Assembly (NCBI GenBank): GCA_947588985.1
Contig: CANQBG010000003.1
Coordinates: forward strand, 1 to 64,000
DNA length: 64,000 nucleotides
Reading direction: 5' to 3'
DNA from: an uncultured Clostridia bacterium
GTDB taxonomy: Bacteria; Bacillota; Clostridia; Christensenellales; Borkfalkiaceae
In this document: one piece after another, positions 1-9,799 of the stretch
How the letters are laid out: each line of letters begins with the position of its first letter
How positions within the stretch are numbered: position 1 is the first letter of the stretch
The notes under the pieces: model-generated
Databases searched by the model: none
What the model was told of the DNA's origin: nothing
Seen by the model: the letters and a program-made list of their open reading frames with translations, nothing else
Made by a program: the position numbers and the translations under genes

Positions 1-2207
1 TTGTTCTCCTCGGGGATGATGACGTCGCGGATGCCGATGCGGGAGGCGGCGAGCGCCTTCTCCTTGAGTCCGCCGATGGGGAGCACCTTGCCGCGGAGGG
101 TGATCTCCCCCGTCATGGCGACGTCGCGCCGCACGGGCTTCCCCGTAAAGGCGGAGAGGATGGCCGTCGCCATCGTGATGCCCGCGGAGGGCCCGTCCTT
201 GGGGGTAGCCCCCTCGGGAATGTGGATGTGCACGTCCTTCTTCTCGAAGTCCTCCTCGTCGATGCCGTAGGTGGCGGCGTGGGAGCGGATGTAGGTGATG
301 GCCGCGCGGGCCGATTCCTTCATGACGTCTCCGAGCTTGCCCGTGAGCAGGATATCCCCCTTGCCGTGCATCGCGGAGACCTCGATGGTGAGCGTGGTGC
401 CGCCGACGGCCGTCCATGCAAGCCCCGTGGCCATGCCCACTTCGTCGCGTTCGAGCATCTCGTCGTCGCGCAAAAACCGCTTCGCGCCGAGGTATTTCTC
501 CAAATTATTTTTGTTGACGCGGATGGCCGTCTCCTCCCCTTTGGCGATCCGGACGGCCGCCCGACGGCATACCGTGCCGATGGTGCGCTCCAAGGTGCGG
601 ACGCCCGCTTCCATCGTGTAGCCGTCGATGATGGCGGCAAGCGCCCCATCCGAGATCTTCAGCTGCGGCTCGGTGAGGCCGTTTTCCTTCCGTTTCTTGG
701 GGACGAGATAGCGGCGGGCGATCTCCTCCTTCTCCTGCGGGGTGTAGCCGGTGAGTTCGATGATCTCCATGCGGTCGCGGAGGGGCATGGGGATGCTCTC
801 GAGCGTGTTGGCCGTGGCGATGAAGAGAACTTTCGAGAGATCGTACTCCACCTCGAGATAGCGGTCGCGGAAGGTGGAATTCTGCTCGGGGTCGAGGACT
901 TCGAGGAGGGCGTCGGCGGGATCGCCGCGCAGGTCCTGCGAAATTTTATCCACCTCGTCGAGGAGGAACACGGGGTTGACGGAGCCCGCGTTTTTCATCT
1001 CATAGAGGATGCGCCCGGGCATGGCGCCGATGTACGTCCGCCTGTGGCCGCGGATCTCGGCCTCGTCTTTGAGCCCGCCGAGACTCATGCGCACGAACTT
1101 CCGCCCGAGCGCGCGGGCAATGGACCTCGCAATACTCGTCTTGCCCACGCCGGGAGGGCCGACGAGGCACAGAATGGGCGCCTTCAGCTCCCCTGTGAGC
1201 TTTAAGACGGCGAGATATTCCACGATGCGCTCCTTGATCTTCTCGAGGCCGTAGTGGTCCTCCGCGAGCATGCGCTCGACGTCGGAGAGCTGCTCGGTGT
1301 CCTCCGTCTGCTCGTTCCACGGGAGGTCGATGAGCCAATCGGCATAGTTGCGGAGCACGGTGTATTCGGGAGAGGAAGGCGGCATCTTGTCCATGCGCGC
1401 GAGCTCGGCCATCGCCTTTTCCTCCACGGCAGCAGGAAGGTGCTTTGCGAGCAGTTTTTCCTTGAGCCGCTCGTTCTCCTCGAGGTCGTCCCCCAACTCG
1501 GCATGGATGGCCTTGAGTTGCTCGCGGAGGTAGTATTCCTTCTGCGATTTATCGATATTCTTGCGGACGTCCTGCGCGATCTTCCGCTCGAGTCTACCCA
1601 CCTCGATCTCCCCGACGAGCTGTTCCTCGAAGATCCGAAGGCGGGCCACCACGTCGTCCGTCTGCAAAATGGTCTGTTTCACATCGTCGCGGATGCGCAG
1701 ATTGCTCGTGGCGACGTTGACGTATTCGTCGATATCGGCAATGCCCGTGAGCGCCGATTCGAGGTCCTTGGAGAGCTTGGTCTCCCCCAGCGAGAGCTCC
1801 TCCACGAGCGCCTTGGCGGTGCGGAAATGGGCCTCCTCGAGCGTGGGATCGCCGTGAACGGCGGGCATGGGCTCGATGACGGCGTCGATATAGCCGTCCT
1901 CCGCGCTGAATCGCAGGGCACGGGCGCGGTAGATCCCCTCCGCGATGACGCGCACCCGATCCCCCGGGAGCCGCGTCTTTTGCCTGAGCCGGGCGACGGT
2001 GCCCACGGTGCAGAGATCCTCGAGCCCGGGAAGCTCCTTATCCTCGCGCTGACGGGTGATAAAGACGAAGGACTCGTCGTAGAGCGAACGGTCTACGGCG
2101 GCGAGCGAGAGTCCGCGGCCCACGTCGAAGCCGACCGTCGTATTGGGAAAAACCACCTGCGTGCGCATGGGGATCACGGCTAAAATTTTTGTGGATACGA
2201 CAGGCAT
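1..2207 (-). CDS. lon: ATP-dependent protease Lon (partial, C-terminus beyond window start)
   Basis: Reverse complement from ATG at 2207 after AAAGGAGG reads [46 protein letters not shown]..., a Lon N-terminal domain, and stays open to position 1; AAA+ and Lon protease region lie in the same frame. Confidence 0.93.
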   Translation of the reverse strand, partial: MPVVSTKILAVIPMRTQVVFPNTTVGFDVGRGLSLAAVDRSLYDESFVFITRQREDKELPGLEDLCTVGTVARLRQKTRLPGDRVRVIAEGIYRARALRFSAEDGYIDAVIEPMPAVHGDPTLEEAHFRTAKALVEELSLGETKLSKDLESALTGIADIDEYVNVATSNLRIRDDVKQTILQTDDVVARLRIFEEQLVGEIEVGRLERKIAQDVRKNIDKSQKEYYLREQLKAIHAELGDDLEENERLKEKLLAKHLPAAVEEKAMAELARMDKMPPSSPEYTVLRNYADWLIDLPWNEQTEDTEQLSDVERMLAEDHYGLEKIKERIVEYLAVLKLTGELKAPILCLVGPPGVGKTSIARSIARALGRKFVRMSLGGLKDEAEIRGHRRTYIGAMPGRILYEMKNAGSVNPVFLLDEVDKISQDLRGDPADALLEVLDPEQNSTFRDRYLEVEYDLSKVLFIATANTLESIPMPLRDRMEIIELTGYTPQEKEEIARRYLVPKKRKENGLTEPQLKISDGALAAIIDGYTMEAGVRTLERTIGTVCRRAAVRIAKGEETAIRVNKNNLEKYLGAKRFLRDDEMLERDEVGMATGLAWTAVGGTTLTIEVSAMHGKGDILLTGKLGDVMKESARAAITYIRSHAATYGIDEEDFEKKDVHIHIPEGATPKDGPSAGITMATAILSAFTGKPVRRDVAMTGEITLRGKVLPIGGLKEKALAASRIGIRDVIIPEEN

Positions 2208-2351
2208 TTCGTCCTCCTTTGCTGTGTGATTCTATTATATCACACATTTTGCTCTCTTTCAAACATTTTTACGCAAATTTCCCGCCCTCCCTCCCCGATT
2301 TCGGAGTGGTTTTCCGCTCTTTGCGCAATGGAACCGATGGCGCCGCAATGC

Positions 2352-2386
2352 AAAAATCGGGGCACGGCTTTTGCCGTGCCCCATGC
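2352..2386 (-). terminator. rho-independent terminator downstream of the zinc-ribbon protease gene
   Basis: Minus strand GGGGCACGGC-AAAA-GCCGTGCCCC followed by GATTTTTG. Confidence 0.75.
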
Positions 2387-2426
2387 TTCAGACAAAAAAT
2401 CCCTATACCATGTCTGCGTCGAGCGC

Positions 2427-3206
2427 TCAGGAAAGATACTTGGCGGCGAATTTTTTCGCCTCGTTTGCCGGGATGGAATACTTCATGCCGTCGGCGCTCA
2501 CGGAAAATCCCACCTTTTCGAAGAGACCGTTGTCGATGCGCCTTGCGAGCACATTGACGCCGATCACCTCGCCGCGAACATTCAGCAAGGGGCCGCCGGA
2601 ATTCCCGGGATTGATGGCACAGTCCGTCATGATGTACCTCTTCCCGCAGAACAGGCGCATTTTGTCGCTGACGATCCCCCGCGTGATGCAGGTCCCCTCA
2701 CCCTCGGAATTGCCGATGGCATAGACGGTCTCGCCGTTTTTTACCTTTTCGGAATCCGCAAACCGAAGCGCCACGGCGTCCGCGGGGACCCGGGAGAGTT
2801 TGATGACGGCGAGGTCGATCCCGTTTCCGCGTCCGCCCTTGTCGTCCCCGATCGCGACGATCTCCGCGTTGATCTTGGTATTGTTGAGGTTTACGATGAG
2901 GCGCGCACACGGCTTGTTTTTTTCATCGACGATGACATGCGTATTGGTGATCGCATAGCCGTCCTTGGAGATGAGAAAGCCCGATCCCGCGGAACCCGTG
3001 TTGGTATAAATTTCCAGCACGCCGCCGATACTCTTTTCAAAGACGCTCGAGCCGTCCGCCCCCATCGGGGCCGCCGGGTCTTTCCGCACGGCGGGAGCGC
3101 CGCCGCTCTGCGGCATCGTTGCCGAAGTCTCGGGGATCGGCGTCCCGCAATAAGGGCAACGGCCCTTGGCGTCGAGAAGCGTCATCCCGCATCCGTTACA
3201 TTTCAT
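2427..3206 (-). CDS. zinc-ribbon + trypsin-like (S1C/HtrA-like) serine protease
   Basis: N-terminal CNGCG...CPYCG zinc ribbon; triad context TNTHVI, GIDLAVIKL, NPGNSGGPL; no signal peptide, TM segment or PDZ visible. Confidence 0.85.
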   Translation of the reverse strand: MKCNGCGMTLLDAKGRCPYCGTPIPETSATMPQSGGAPAVRKDPAAPMGADGSSVFEKSIGGVLEIYTNTGSAGSGFLISKDGYAITNTHVIVDEKNKPCARLIVNLNNTKINAEIVAIGDDKGGRGNGIDLAVIKLSRVPADAVALRFADSEKVKNGETVYAIGNSEGEGTCITRGIVSDKMRLFCGKRYIMTDCAINPGNSGGPLLNVRGEVIGVNVLARRIDNGLFEKVGFSVSADGMKYSIPANEAKKFAAKYLS

Positions 3207-3210
3207 GGGT

Positions 3211-4308
3211 TTACTCCTTGATCGGATCGATCAGCGGGCTGAGCGTACTGCCGTTGAGCGGGCAGAGCTCCCCTTTCCTATACTGCATTTTTTCTGCCCC
3301 GTTATATGTGAGGCCTACAATGCGGGTGTAGATAGCATCGGCGATAGGATCATACGCCTCATCTTCGAAACTATCACTTTCAATCGTCCACTTGCTCCAC
3401 TTGCGCAGTTCCGGCGTGATATCGCAGTTGCAGAGGACGGAAGCCAATTCCTCCGCACTCCCGCCGTGATAGACATAGAAATCGCGGCACTGCCTTCCGA
3501 CACTCCCGATATAGCTACGGACAGCCTCCAACTCCCTCTCACTCGCGGACATGGTAGCGTCGTTTTTCCTCTCCGAAGATTCGTCCATCTCGAATTCGTC
3601 CGAATAGAGCACGAACATGAGCGGCGCCTTGTTCGGATTGTGGAGAATCAGCTTCAGATAGACGGCACGCAGCCGGAATGGGATCTTCTGCAAGGAAACG
3701 GGTGCGAAAAATACGTCCGTCTTTTTGGAGAGCAAATCGTAAACGCCGTGTGCGGCATCCGCATCGAGCTCGATATCATAGTTATAGGCGAGGATGGCCC
3801 GATAATTCGGGATACTCTCGAGGATACGCCCGTTGCGTTTCCGTAGCGCCTCGATGTACTCGCTCAAGAGTTGCCACTGCCGATAGCGGCGGGGCTGTTG
3901 GGTGGCCTCCCGCGCGAGCTCAAGCGCACGCTGCAAGTGTTTGTCGGCGGAGACGGGGCGAACTTTGGTCGAAGAGCAAGTACAGCTCTTGACCCGGTCG
4001 CCCTCGAAGGAGTAATCCGCGACCTCATAGGAGCAGAGGAAGAATTGGAACTCCGCCTCGGGGAAATTCTTCTTTTCGCGCATGAGGCGGAGAAGCGTGA
4101 TCTTCGCCTCATCGAAATTTTCGTTCCGCCGATCGTCGATGGCCGAGCGCAAGCTGGCCATCACGTCCTCGCCTAAATCCAGCCACAGGGACACGCTGTT
4201 GATGGTCCCGCAACTCGGACAACGGACTTCCGCCACGCTGTCATCCGCAACGGGAATGGCATAGCGGCAGCCCGCGCATTCGATGGAATTGAGTTGGCCT
4301 CGGATCAT
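3211..4308 (-). CDS. zinc-ribbon protein of unknown function (365 aa)
   Basis: N-terminal CAGCRYAIPVADDSVAEVRCPSCGT motif; start overlaps the upstream microgene by ATGA. Confidence 0.75.
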   Translation of the reverse strand: MIRGQLNSIECAGCRYAIPVADDSVAEVRCPSCGTINSVSLWLDLGEDVMASLRSAIDDRRNENFDEAKITLLRLMREKKNFPEAEFQFFLCSYEVADYSFEGDRVKSCTCSSTKVRPVSADKHLQRALELAREATQQPRRYRQWQLLSEYIEALRKRNGRILESIPNYRAILAYNYDIELDADAAHGVYDLLSKKTDVFFAPVSLQKIPFRLRAVYLKLILHNPNKAPLMFVLYSDEFEMDESSERKNDATMSASERELEAVRSYIGSVGRQCRDFYVYHGGSAEELASVLCNCDITPELRKWSKWTIESDSFEDEAYDPIADAIYTRIVGLTYNGAEKMQYRKGELCPLNGSTLSPLIDPIKE

Positions 4309-4484
4309 GACGGATCCTCCTCATCTGATGTCTGTGTTCCCGTAGGACTTTTTTCGTCCGCTCGAGCCACGATGTTCACCGTCCCGCAACACGGGCAGCA
4401 GACTTTCGCCTCGCCGCCGCCCGGAATAGAGAGCGGATAGCCGCAACCGACGCAGCCGACCGTGCTTGTCTGTGCCCGTGCCAT
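4305..4484 (-). CDS. 59-aa zinc-ribbon microprotein
   Basis: Translated by hand: MARAQTSTVGCVGCGYPLSIPGGGEAKVCCPCCGTVNIVARADEKSPTGTQTSDEEDPS*; stop overlaps the next start (ATGA at 4308-4305); not in supplied ORF list. Confidence 0.75.
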   Translation of the reverse strand: MARAQTSTVGCVGCGYPLSIPGGGEAKVCCPCCGTVNIVARADEKSPTGTQTSDEEDPS

Positions 4485-4496
4485 TGACTGCCTCCC

Positions 4497-5867
4497 TTAT
4501 TTGATGACCTTGTTCCCGCAGAAGGGGCAGAACTGCGTCCCCCACGGGACTTGGTTCCCGCAGGACGGGCACGCCACATGCTCGTCTTCGCGAGGGAGCA
4601 CCGCACCGCAGCCGGGGCAATATTTCGCGCCGGGCTTATACGATGAACCGCACACGCTGCAATGATGGCCGGCATTGACCGCCGCCGATTTTTCCGACGC
4701 GGCTTCCGCGGCTGCCACGCTCGCGATCGCCTCGTTCTTGGATTTCTCTACGTCGCTCCGGACGTCGAGACCTTTATTGAACATGCGCTCTTCGCGGTCG
4801 GCCGCCTTGTCCTCACGCGACCATGCCCGCTCTTCGTCCTCGTGCTGAAGATCCCGCTCATACTCTCTCTCCTCGCGCTCGCGGTCGCGATTGCGGTTGT
4901 AGATCGTATCGTCCATCTCCATGTCCTCGAGCACATCCCGCTTGCGGCGGCGCTCGGCGGCCTTTTCCCAGCCGTAAGTCTCCTCGTTGCGCTCGTACTC
5001 TTCCCGTGCGCGCTCGTGTTCTTCGCGCTTCTGTTTTTCGGCGCGGGCCTTGGCGGTCTCCTCCCGATCGAGATTATGAAACGCCTCTTCCTCTTCCTTG
5101 GGGATGTTGATGTTTTCAATGAGGAAGTTCCTGATCTCGATGCCATAGTCGGGGACGAAGTGCTCCGAGAGGATGGCATTGGCTTCTCTTTGAATGGCGC
5201 GCTTTTCGGTGGTGAATTCCGTGTAAGGAACTTGCTTCTTCTTGAGCACGCTTTCAAGCGTTTCATTGACGTCGTCTACGGTGAGCGAACGGAGGTGGTT
5301 CTGCAAGTCCTCCGTGCTATAGTTGGGACTGCTCGCGACGAGCTCTTTGTAAAACGTCATGGCGTCGCGAACGCCGATCTCCATGGTCCCGAAGGCGCCC
5401 ACGGAAACAAAGATGCCGAGCCGGGGTTCTTGATATTGGAACCGCTCGTGTTCCTGCGTCCCCCAACGGATCCTCACCCGCACGGTCTTGGAGATATAGA
5501 GGACCTTGAGGGAATGGACGGACTGCTTGGGGTTCCCGCCGTCATGCGCGTCATACAGCGGATATTCGCCCTGCTCATAGGGGCCGAGCGGAGTCCCATT
5601 GCGGATCAGGATCGCGCAGTGGGTGGGAGGCACGATAAAGGGCGCCGTCTTATCGTAAGACGTACCGACGTCTACGAGTTCGAAGAGCTTTTCGTTGTTT
5701 CCCGTGTATTCAAGATATTTTTTCGTCGAATTTGTGTCGGGGCGAGGGGGGCGAGGGGGGCGATTTCTAAGATAGATAGCGATGAGCACGGCGGCGACTG
5801 CCACAATGGCTACGGCGGCCACGATCCCGCCGATCAATCCGCCGGATACTTCCAAAAGGCTGTTCAT
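4497..5867 (-). CDS. SPFH/band-7 domain protein with N-terminal TM and two C-terminal zinc ribbons (YdjI-like architecture)
   Basis: N-terminal hydrophobic segment, SPFH-like region, long charged coiled coil (EREEREYERDLQHEDEER), C-terminal CSVCG...CPGCG and CPSCG...CPFCG. Confidence 0.75.
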   Translation of the reverse strand: MNSLLEVSGGLIGGIVAAVAIVAVAAVLIAIYLRNRPPRPPRPDTNSTKKYLEYTGNNEKLFELVDVGTSYDKTAPFIVPPTHCAILIRNGTPLGPYEQGEYPLYDAHDGGNPKQSVHSLKVLYISKTVRVRIRWGTQEHERFQYQEPRLGIFVSVGAFGTMEIGVRDAMTFYKELVASSPNYSTEDLQNHLRSLTVDDVNETLESVLKKKQVPYTEFTTEKRAIQREANAILSEHFVPDYGIEIRNFLIENINIPKEEEEAFHNLDREETAKARAEKQKREEHERAREEYERNEETYGWEKAAERRRKRDVLEDMEMDDTIYNRNRDREREEREYERDLQHEDEERAWSREDKAADREERMFNKGLDVRSDVEKSKNEAIASVAAAEAASEKSAAVNAGHHCSVCGSSYKPGAKYCPGCGAVLPREDEHVACPSCGNQVPWGTQFCPFCGNKVIK

Positions 5868-5885
5868 CCTTTTTCCCTCCGCTCG

Positions 5886-6758
5886 TTAATCATGTTTTTT
5901 CGTGACGAGGCGCTGCGACCCGCGGCCATACATCATCATCTCATTCAACTGAGCATTGTAATTATCCCCGGATTGCTGGCCTTTCATCATGTCGTCACTG
6001 AGTTTCTTGGAAGCATCATTATATTGTTCTTGCTCTTGAGCTTCTTTCTTGAACTCGTCCATTTGCTTCTGCAAATCGGCTTCCATCTTTGCCTGTCTTT
6101 GGTTACGCTCCATCTCGGACAAGCCAACCTGCGTAACAAGCAGTGCGAATTTTTTATCATATTCTGCTCGCAATTTGGCAAAATACTCTTGCTCGCTCTC
6201 TTTTTTGGTCTTCATCTTGCGAGCCGTCTCAAAGAATAACTTGTTGGTCTCTTGCATCGACGTCTGATAAGCGGCGTATTCCTTCAAGGTCTTGATGTTC
6301 TTAAGACGGACGACGAGACGCCGGATAAAGACGATGGGCGATGCAATGATACCGCCGAGGAAGAAAAGAATTCCGAGGAAGAAACCCCTACCGCGCGCAA
6401 AGTTGAAAAGCGTAAAGAAGGACGCAAACAGGGTGGGCATAAAGAATGCGAGGAAAAGGAAGGGGGTGGAGGACAACAAGACGCCAAGGATGATCGCCAC
6501 GATAATCCCGATGACGCCACCGACGATCATGCCGACGATCTCGCTTTTGACGGCATTCTTGGCCTTAACGGAAAGCGCGGCGCCCTCGCGCAGTTCTGCA
6601 TTCAGGCAGTCCACGCACAGGATCTTCCCCGTCTTGGGGGAACGGAGCTTGTCCGTACACTCGGTGCAGAGCCCTTTCCCGCAATTACTGCAGGTGGACA
6701 CGGCAGGCCTATCTTCACAATTGCTGTGATGATAGCATACAATACTTGCGTAAGCCAT
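5886..6758 (-). CDS. membrane protein with N-terminal B-box-like zinc-binding motif and C-terminal coiled coil
   Basis: CYHHSNCEDRPAVSTCSNCGKGLCTECTDKL...CVDC; two hydrophobic segments; coiled-coil tail. Start set at MAYASIV (6758); track start is 6773. Confidence 0.7.
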   Translation of the reverse strand: MAYASIVCYHHSNCEDRPAVSTCSNCGKGLCTECTDKLRSPKTGKILCVDCLNAELREGAALSVKAKNAVKSEIVGMIVGGVIGIIVAIILGVLLSSTPFLFLAFFMPTLFASFFTLFNFARGRGFFLGILFFLGGIIASPIVFIRRLVVRLKNIKTLKEYAAYQTSMQETNKLFFETARKMKTKKESEQEYFAKLRAEYDKKFALLVTQVGLSEMERNQRQAKMEADLQKQMDEFKKEAQEQEQYNDASKKLSDDMMKGQQSGDNYNAQLNEMMMYGRGSQRLVTKKHD

Positions 6759-6804
6759 AAAAAAACCTCTCATGAATTTCTTTGGATTTCTCCGCGTTGA
6801 TAGG

Positions 6805-6833
6805 ATTATAGCATATTTTAACTATATTGTCAA
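6805..6833 (-). promoter_or_regulatory. sigma-A promoter of the zinc-ribbon operon
   Basis: Minus strand TTGACA - 17 nt - TATAAT, exact consensus in both hexamers. Confidence 0.85.
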
Positions 6834-6898
6834 CTCAATTTTGGAAATTCGTAATGATTTTTTATAGTAAAATAACTTATAGGGGGGATTTGAATCTC

Positions 6899-7216
6899 AT
6901 GGATGTCATTGCAAAGCTGAATCGACTGCGATTGGAGCGAAATATGAGCGTATATCGGCTCGCGGAGCTCTCGGGGATCAATCAATCTACGCTCGCAAAC
7001 ACCTTCTCGCGCGGAACGGTGCCCTCTGTAAAAAATTTGGAGCTGATCTGCGAAACGTTGGGGGTCAGTCTCTCCCAATTTTTTGCCGAGGACGAAGAAC
7101 CCATGCCGCTCACGGCGCAGGAGGTCCGCTTGATCACCAACTATCGCAAGCTCCCCGAAAACTTCCGGGGAGCGATCTCGGAGATCGTCAACAACATCCC
7201 ACAGCTCCGAAGCTAA
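6899..7216 (+). CDS. XRE-family HTH transcriptional regulator
   Basis: MDVIAKLNRLRLERNMSVYRLAELSGINQSTLANTFSRGTVPSVKNLELICETLGVSLSQFF is a typical Cro/CI-type HTH; divergent from the zinc-ribbon operon. Confidence 0.85.
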   Translation: MDVIAKLNRLRLERNMSVYRLAELSGINQSTLANTFSRGTVPSVKNLELICETLGVSLSQFFAEDEEPMPLTAQEVRLITNYRKLPENFRGAISEIVNNIPQLRS

Positions 7217-7265
7217 ACCGCCGCCTCTCGCGCAAGGGGCAGGCGGGCGCTTCCGCATGCACATG

Positions 7266-7290
7266 ACCGCCGGGCCTTTCGGCGGTTTTT
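7266..7290 (+). terminator. rho-independent terminator after XRE gene
   Basis: CCGCC-GGGCCTTTC-GGCGG-TTTTT. Confidence 0.65.
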
Positions 7291-7452
7291 ATTAACATAT
7301 AAGTTGCACGCGCAACGCGCGCGTGGGATTTTCCGGAAAAGAAAAAACCGCCGGGCGGGAAGGGCCGCGGCGGCGGAAAATGCAAAGATTTTCTATTTTC
7401 GAGCGCCCGCTTTCGGACACGGGTGGCTCGTTTTTTGTCTTGTTGAGGAAAT

Positions 7453-7977
7453 TTACATGGCGGGGCCCGTCGTGGAAGGGGCGTAGACGCGCCCGAGCAG
7501 CTCCTGATTGAGGGCGTAGAGCCCCTTGGCGTCGGAGCCGTAGAGCTTAAATTTCTTGATCATGTCGTCGGCGTTTTGCTCCTCCTCGCCCTGCTCCTTG
7601 ATGAACCAATCGAGGAACTGCATGGTGCGGTAATCCTTCTGCGCGAAGGCCTCGTGGTAGATCTCGGTGATGAGCGACGTGACGTACTGCTCGTGCTCGT
7701 AGCCGGCCTCGAGGGGTGCGAGGTGATTTTCGAAGGTCTTATCGGGCTTTGCGACGGCCTCAAAGACGACTTTCTCGCCGTTGTTCAAGAGATAGCGGCG
7801 GAGCATCATGGCGTGGTCGCGCTCCTCCTGCGCCTGCACTTCATACCAATGGGCGAAGCCGTCGAGCCCCTCGTCGGCATAGTAGTTGGCGAAGTCGAGG
7901 TAGAGATAGGCGGAGTAGAGCTCCTTGTTGACCTGGTCATTGATCATAGCCGTGATTTTTTTGTTTAACATAACCAT
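7453..7977 (-). CDS. ferritin
   Basis: MLNKKITAMINDQVNKELYSAYLYLDFANYYADEGLDGFAHWYEVQAQEERDHAMM matches non-haem ferritin ferroxidase-centre helices. Confidence 0.95.
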   Translation of the reverse strand: MVMLNKKITAMINDQVNKELYSAYLYLDFANYYADEGLDGFAHWYEVQAQEERDHAMMLRRYLLNNGEKVVFEAVAKPDKTFENHLAPLEAGYEHEQYVTSLITEIYHEAFAQKDYRTMQFLDWFIKEQGEEEQNADDMIKKFKLYGSDAKGLYALNQELLGRVYAPSTTGPAM

Positions 7978-8076
7978 CCTCCGGATTTTGATACCTATAT
8001 ATACCCGCCCGAAGCGAACTTCAAGCGGGGATCGAAAAATTTCCCCGATTTTTTTCGCGGGCAGATGGGTTCGGGC

Positions 8077-8418
8077 TTAAAAATTGCTCCCGTTCCAGCC
8101 CCAATCTTTGAGGCCGTGGTAGGTGACGTAGACGCATGCGGCGGGGACGCCGAGTTCCTCCGAGAGGATCTTGCAGATCTCGCCCGTCATCTTTTCGTAA
8201 TCGGAGGACGGCGCGCTGCCGAACAGGCTGACCTCCACATAGGCCCCCTTCTCGAGCTTCTTCCCGCCGAGCCAGAGGTCGTATTGATCCGCGATGCCCA
8301 CCATGAGATAGGTCTCGCCCTTGTGGAGAATGGAGACGGCCTTCCCGAGGCGCGCCTTCACGCTCTCCTTCTTTTCCGCCGTCACGGGGACGGTGATCTT
8401 CGCGTCGATAAACGGCAT
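8077..8418 (-). CDS. tautomerase/MIF-family protein
   Basis: MPFIDAKITVPVTAEKKESVKARLGKAVSILHKGETYLMVGIADQYDLWLGG; Pro1 start and overall MIF-like pattern. Confidence 0.75.
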   Translation of the reverse strand: MPFIDAKITVPVTAEKKESVKARLGKAVSILHKGETYLMVGIADQYDLWLGGKKLEKGAYVEVSLFGSAPSSDYEKMTGEICKILSEELGVPAACVYVTYHGLKDWGWNGSNF

Positions 8419-8482
8419 TTTGCGTTCCTCCCAAATGATTTTTTATTGCGCTACCTCGGACATGATATGCCCGTTTTCGCCC

Positions 8483-9730
8483 TCAATCCTTCGTGGCGTC
8501 GTCATGAGGAAGATAATAGAACTTCCCGCCCACGGAAAAAAGTTCCACGTCGTCGGCATAGTAATCGGTCTGCTCCCCCATCGCCACCTCTTCCGCTTTG
8601 GCCTGTGCGGCCATCATCCGCGCGCTTTTTTCATCGATGGCGCGATAGTTCCACGCGTCCTTGAAGAGGCCGGGGAGGAAGTGGATGGCGCGGTCCAATC
8701 CCCGCCGTTTTCTGCGGCCCGCCTTAAGGTCCACCTGCAGGCGTTCCATGGTGCCGAGGTGCCACGAAGCGATCTCCTCCCGCGCCTTTTGGGCCTGTTC
8801 CTGAAAGGGGGTGAGGAGCGCCTCGCACTGCGCCCGCGAGACGCCGCCGAAATGCAATGCGTATCGCAGTGCGGCAATGCGGTCGAGCACGCAAAGGAGC
8901 CGCTTTTGTTCGGCGAGCAGGATCTCGATCTTGGGCAACGTCTTTTCGTACGCCGCATAGTCCGGCCCGCTCCGCCTTGCGATCTTGCAGAGCGACAGGT
9001 TGACCTGAATGAGGAGCTTGGTGCACTCCTCCTCGAGGCCGTCGAGCTGGGCAAGTTTGAAGTGGCGCAGCTCGTCGTTTTCCAAGATCTCGAGCTCGAA
9101 ATCGGCAATCTTTTCGACGTGCACGACGAGCGAGAGCACCCGGCTCTGAAACTCACTGTCCTGAAAATCCGAGACGTCCGCGATCTCCGTATGTAAGGCG
9201 CCGAGCTCGCGGTGGATGCGGTCCATATAATATTGGCCGACGATGAGAGAGGCCACGCGCATGGCGGCCACCGCCACGCCCGTCAGCGCCGTCACGGCCT
9301 GCACCGAACCCGCCGGAATGAGGTTGGCATGCCCCGCCACGCCGCCTGTCCCGCGGTAGAACCCGCGGACCGCGCCCGCAACTTCCTTGGAGCGCGCGAG
9401 CTTGGCCCCCGAGGGAATGACCACGCGATAGAGCGTCTCCCCGGAGGAGGAAATCGCGCTTGCGGCCTTCCCTGCGGCGCTTCCCGCTTTCACCGCCACG
9501 GGGACAAAGGAGCAGAGCCGCTTCAGGAGCCCTTCATCCTTGACTTCGCACAGCAGCGCCTCGTCCGGGAGACAGTCCTGCGAAATCTCCTCCACGCGGA
9601 CTTCCAAAGCGTCCGTCTGGGCGGGGATGGGAGCGGGATCGGGCGCGAGAGCTGCGGCCGTCTCTTCGAGAGCGGGCTTCTTTTTCTTCCTTTTGAAGAT
9701 CGAAAAGATCGATTTTTCGAATAGTTTCAT
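8483..9730 (-). CDS. uncharacterised protein
   Basis: Long ORF with a Gly/Ala-rich hydrophobic centre (LIPAGSVQAVTALTGVAVAAMRVASLIVGQYYMDRI); start MKLFEKS at 9730 preferred over 9745. Confidence 0.65.
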   Translation of the reverse strand: MKLFEKSIFSIFKRKKKKPALEETAAALAPDPAPIPAQTDALEVRVEEISQDCLPDEALLCEVKDEGLLKRLCSFVPVAVKAGSAAGKAASAISSSGETLYRVVIPSGAKLARSKEVAGAVRGFYRGTGGVAGHANLIPAGSVQAVTALTGVAVAAMRVASLIVGQYYMDRIHRELGALHTEIADVSDFQDSEFQSRVLSLVVHVEKIADFELEILENDELRHFKLAQLDGLEEECTKLLIQVNLSLCKIARRSGPDYAAYEKTLPKIEILLAEQKRLLCVLDRIAALRYALHFGGVSRAQCEALLTPFQEQAQKAREEIASWHLGTMERLQVDLKAGRRKRRGLDRAIHFLPGLFKDAWNYRAIDEKSARMMAAQAKAEEVAMGEQTDYYADDVELFSVGGKFYYLPHDDATKD

Positions 9731-9799
9731 GGTTCCTACACGCATTGCGCGGCGATTTTTGAAGGCTTCCCCTCGGACATGGTATGCCCGTTTTTGCTC

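Noticed and set aside
7236-7450. Possible small RNA downstream of the XRE terminator
   Set aside because: Only GC-rich stems, no supporting promoter or known motif.
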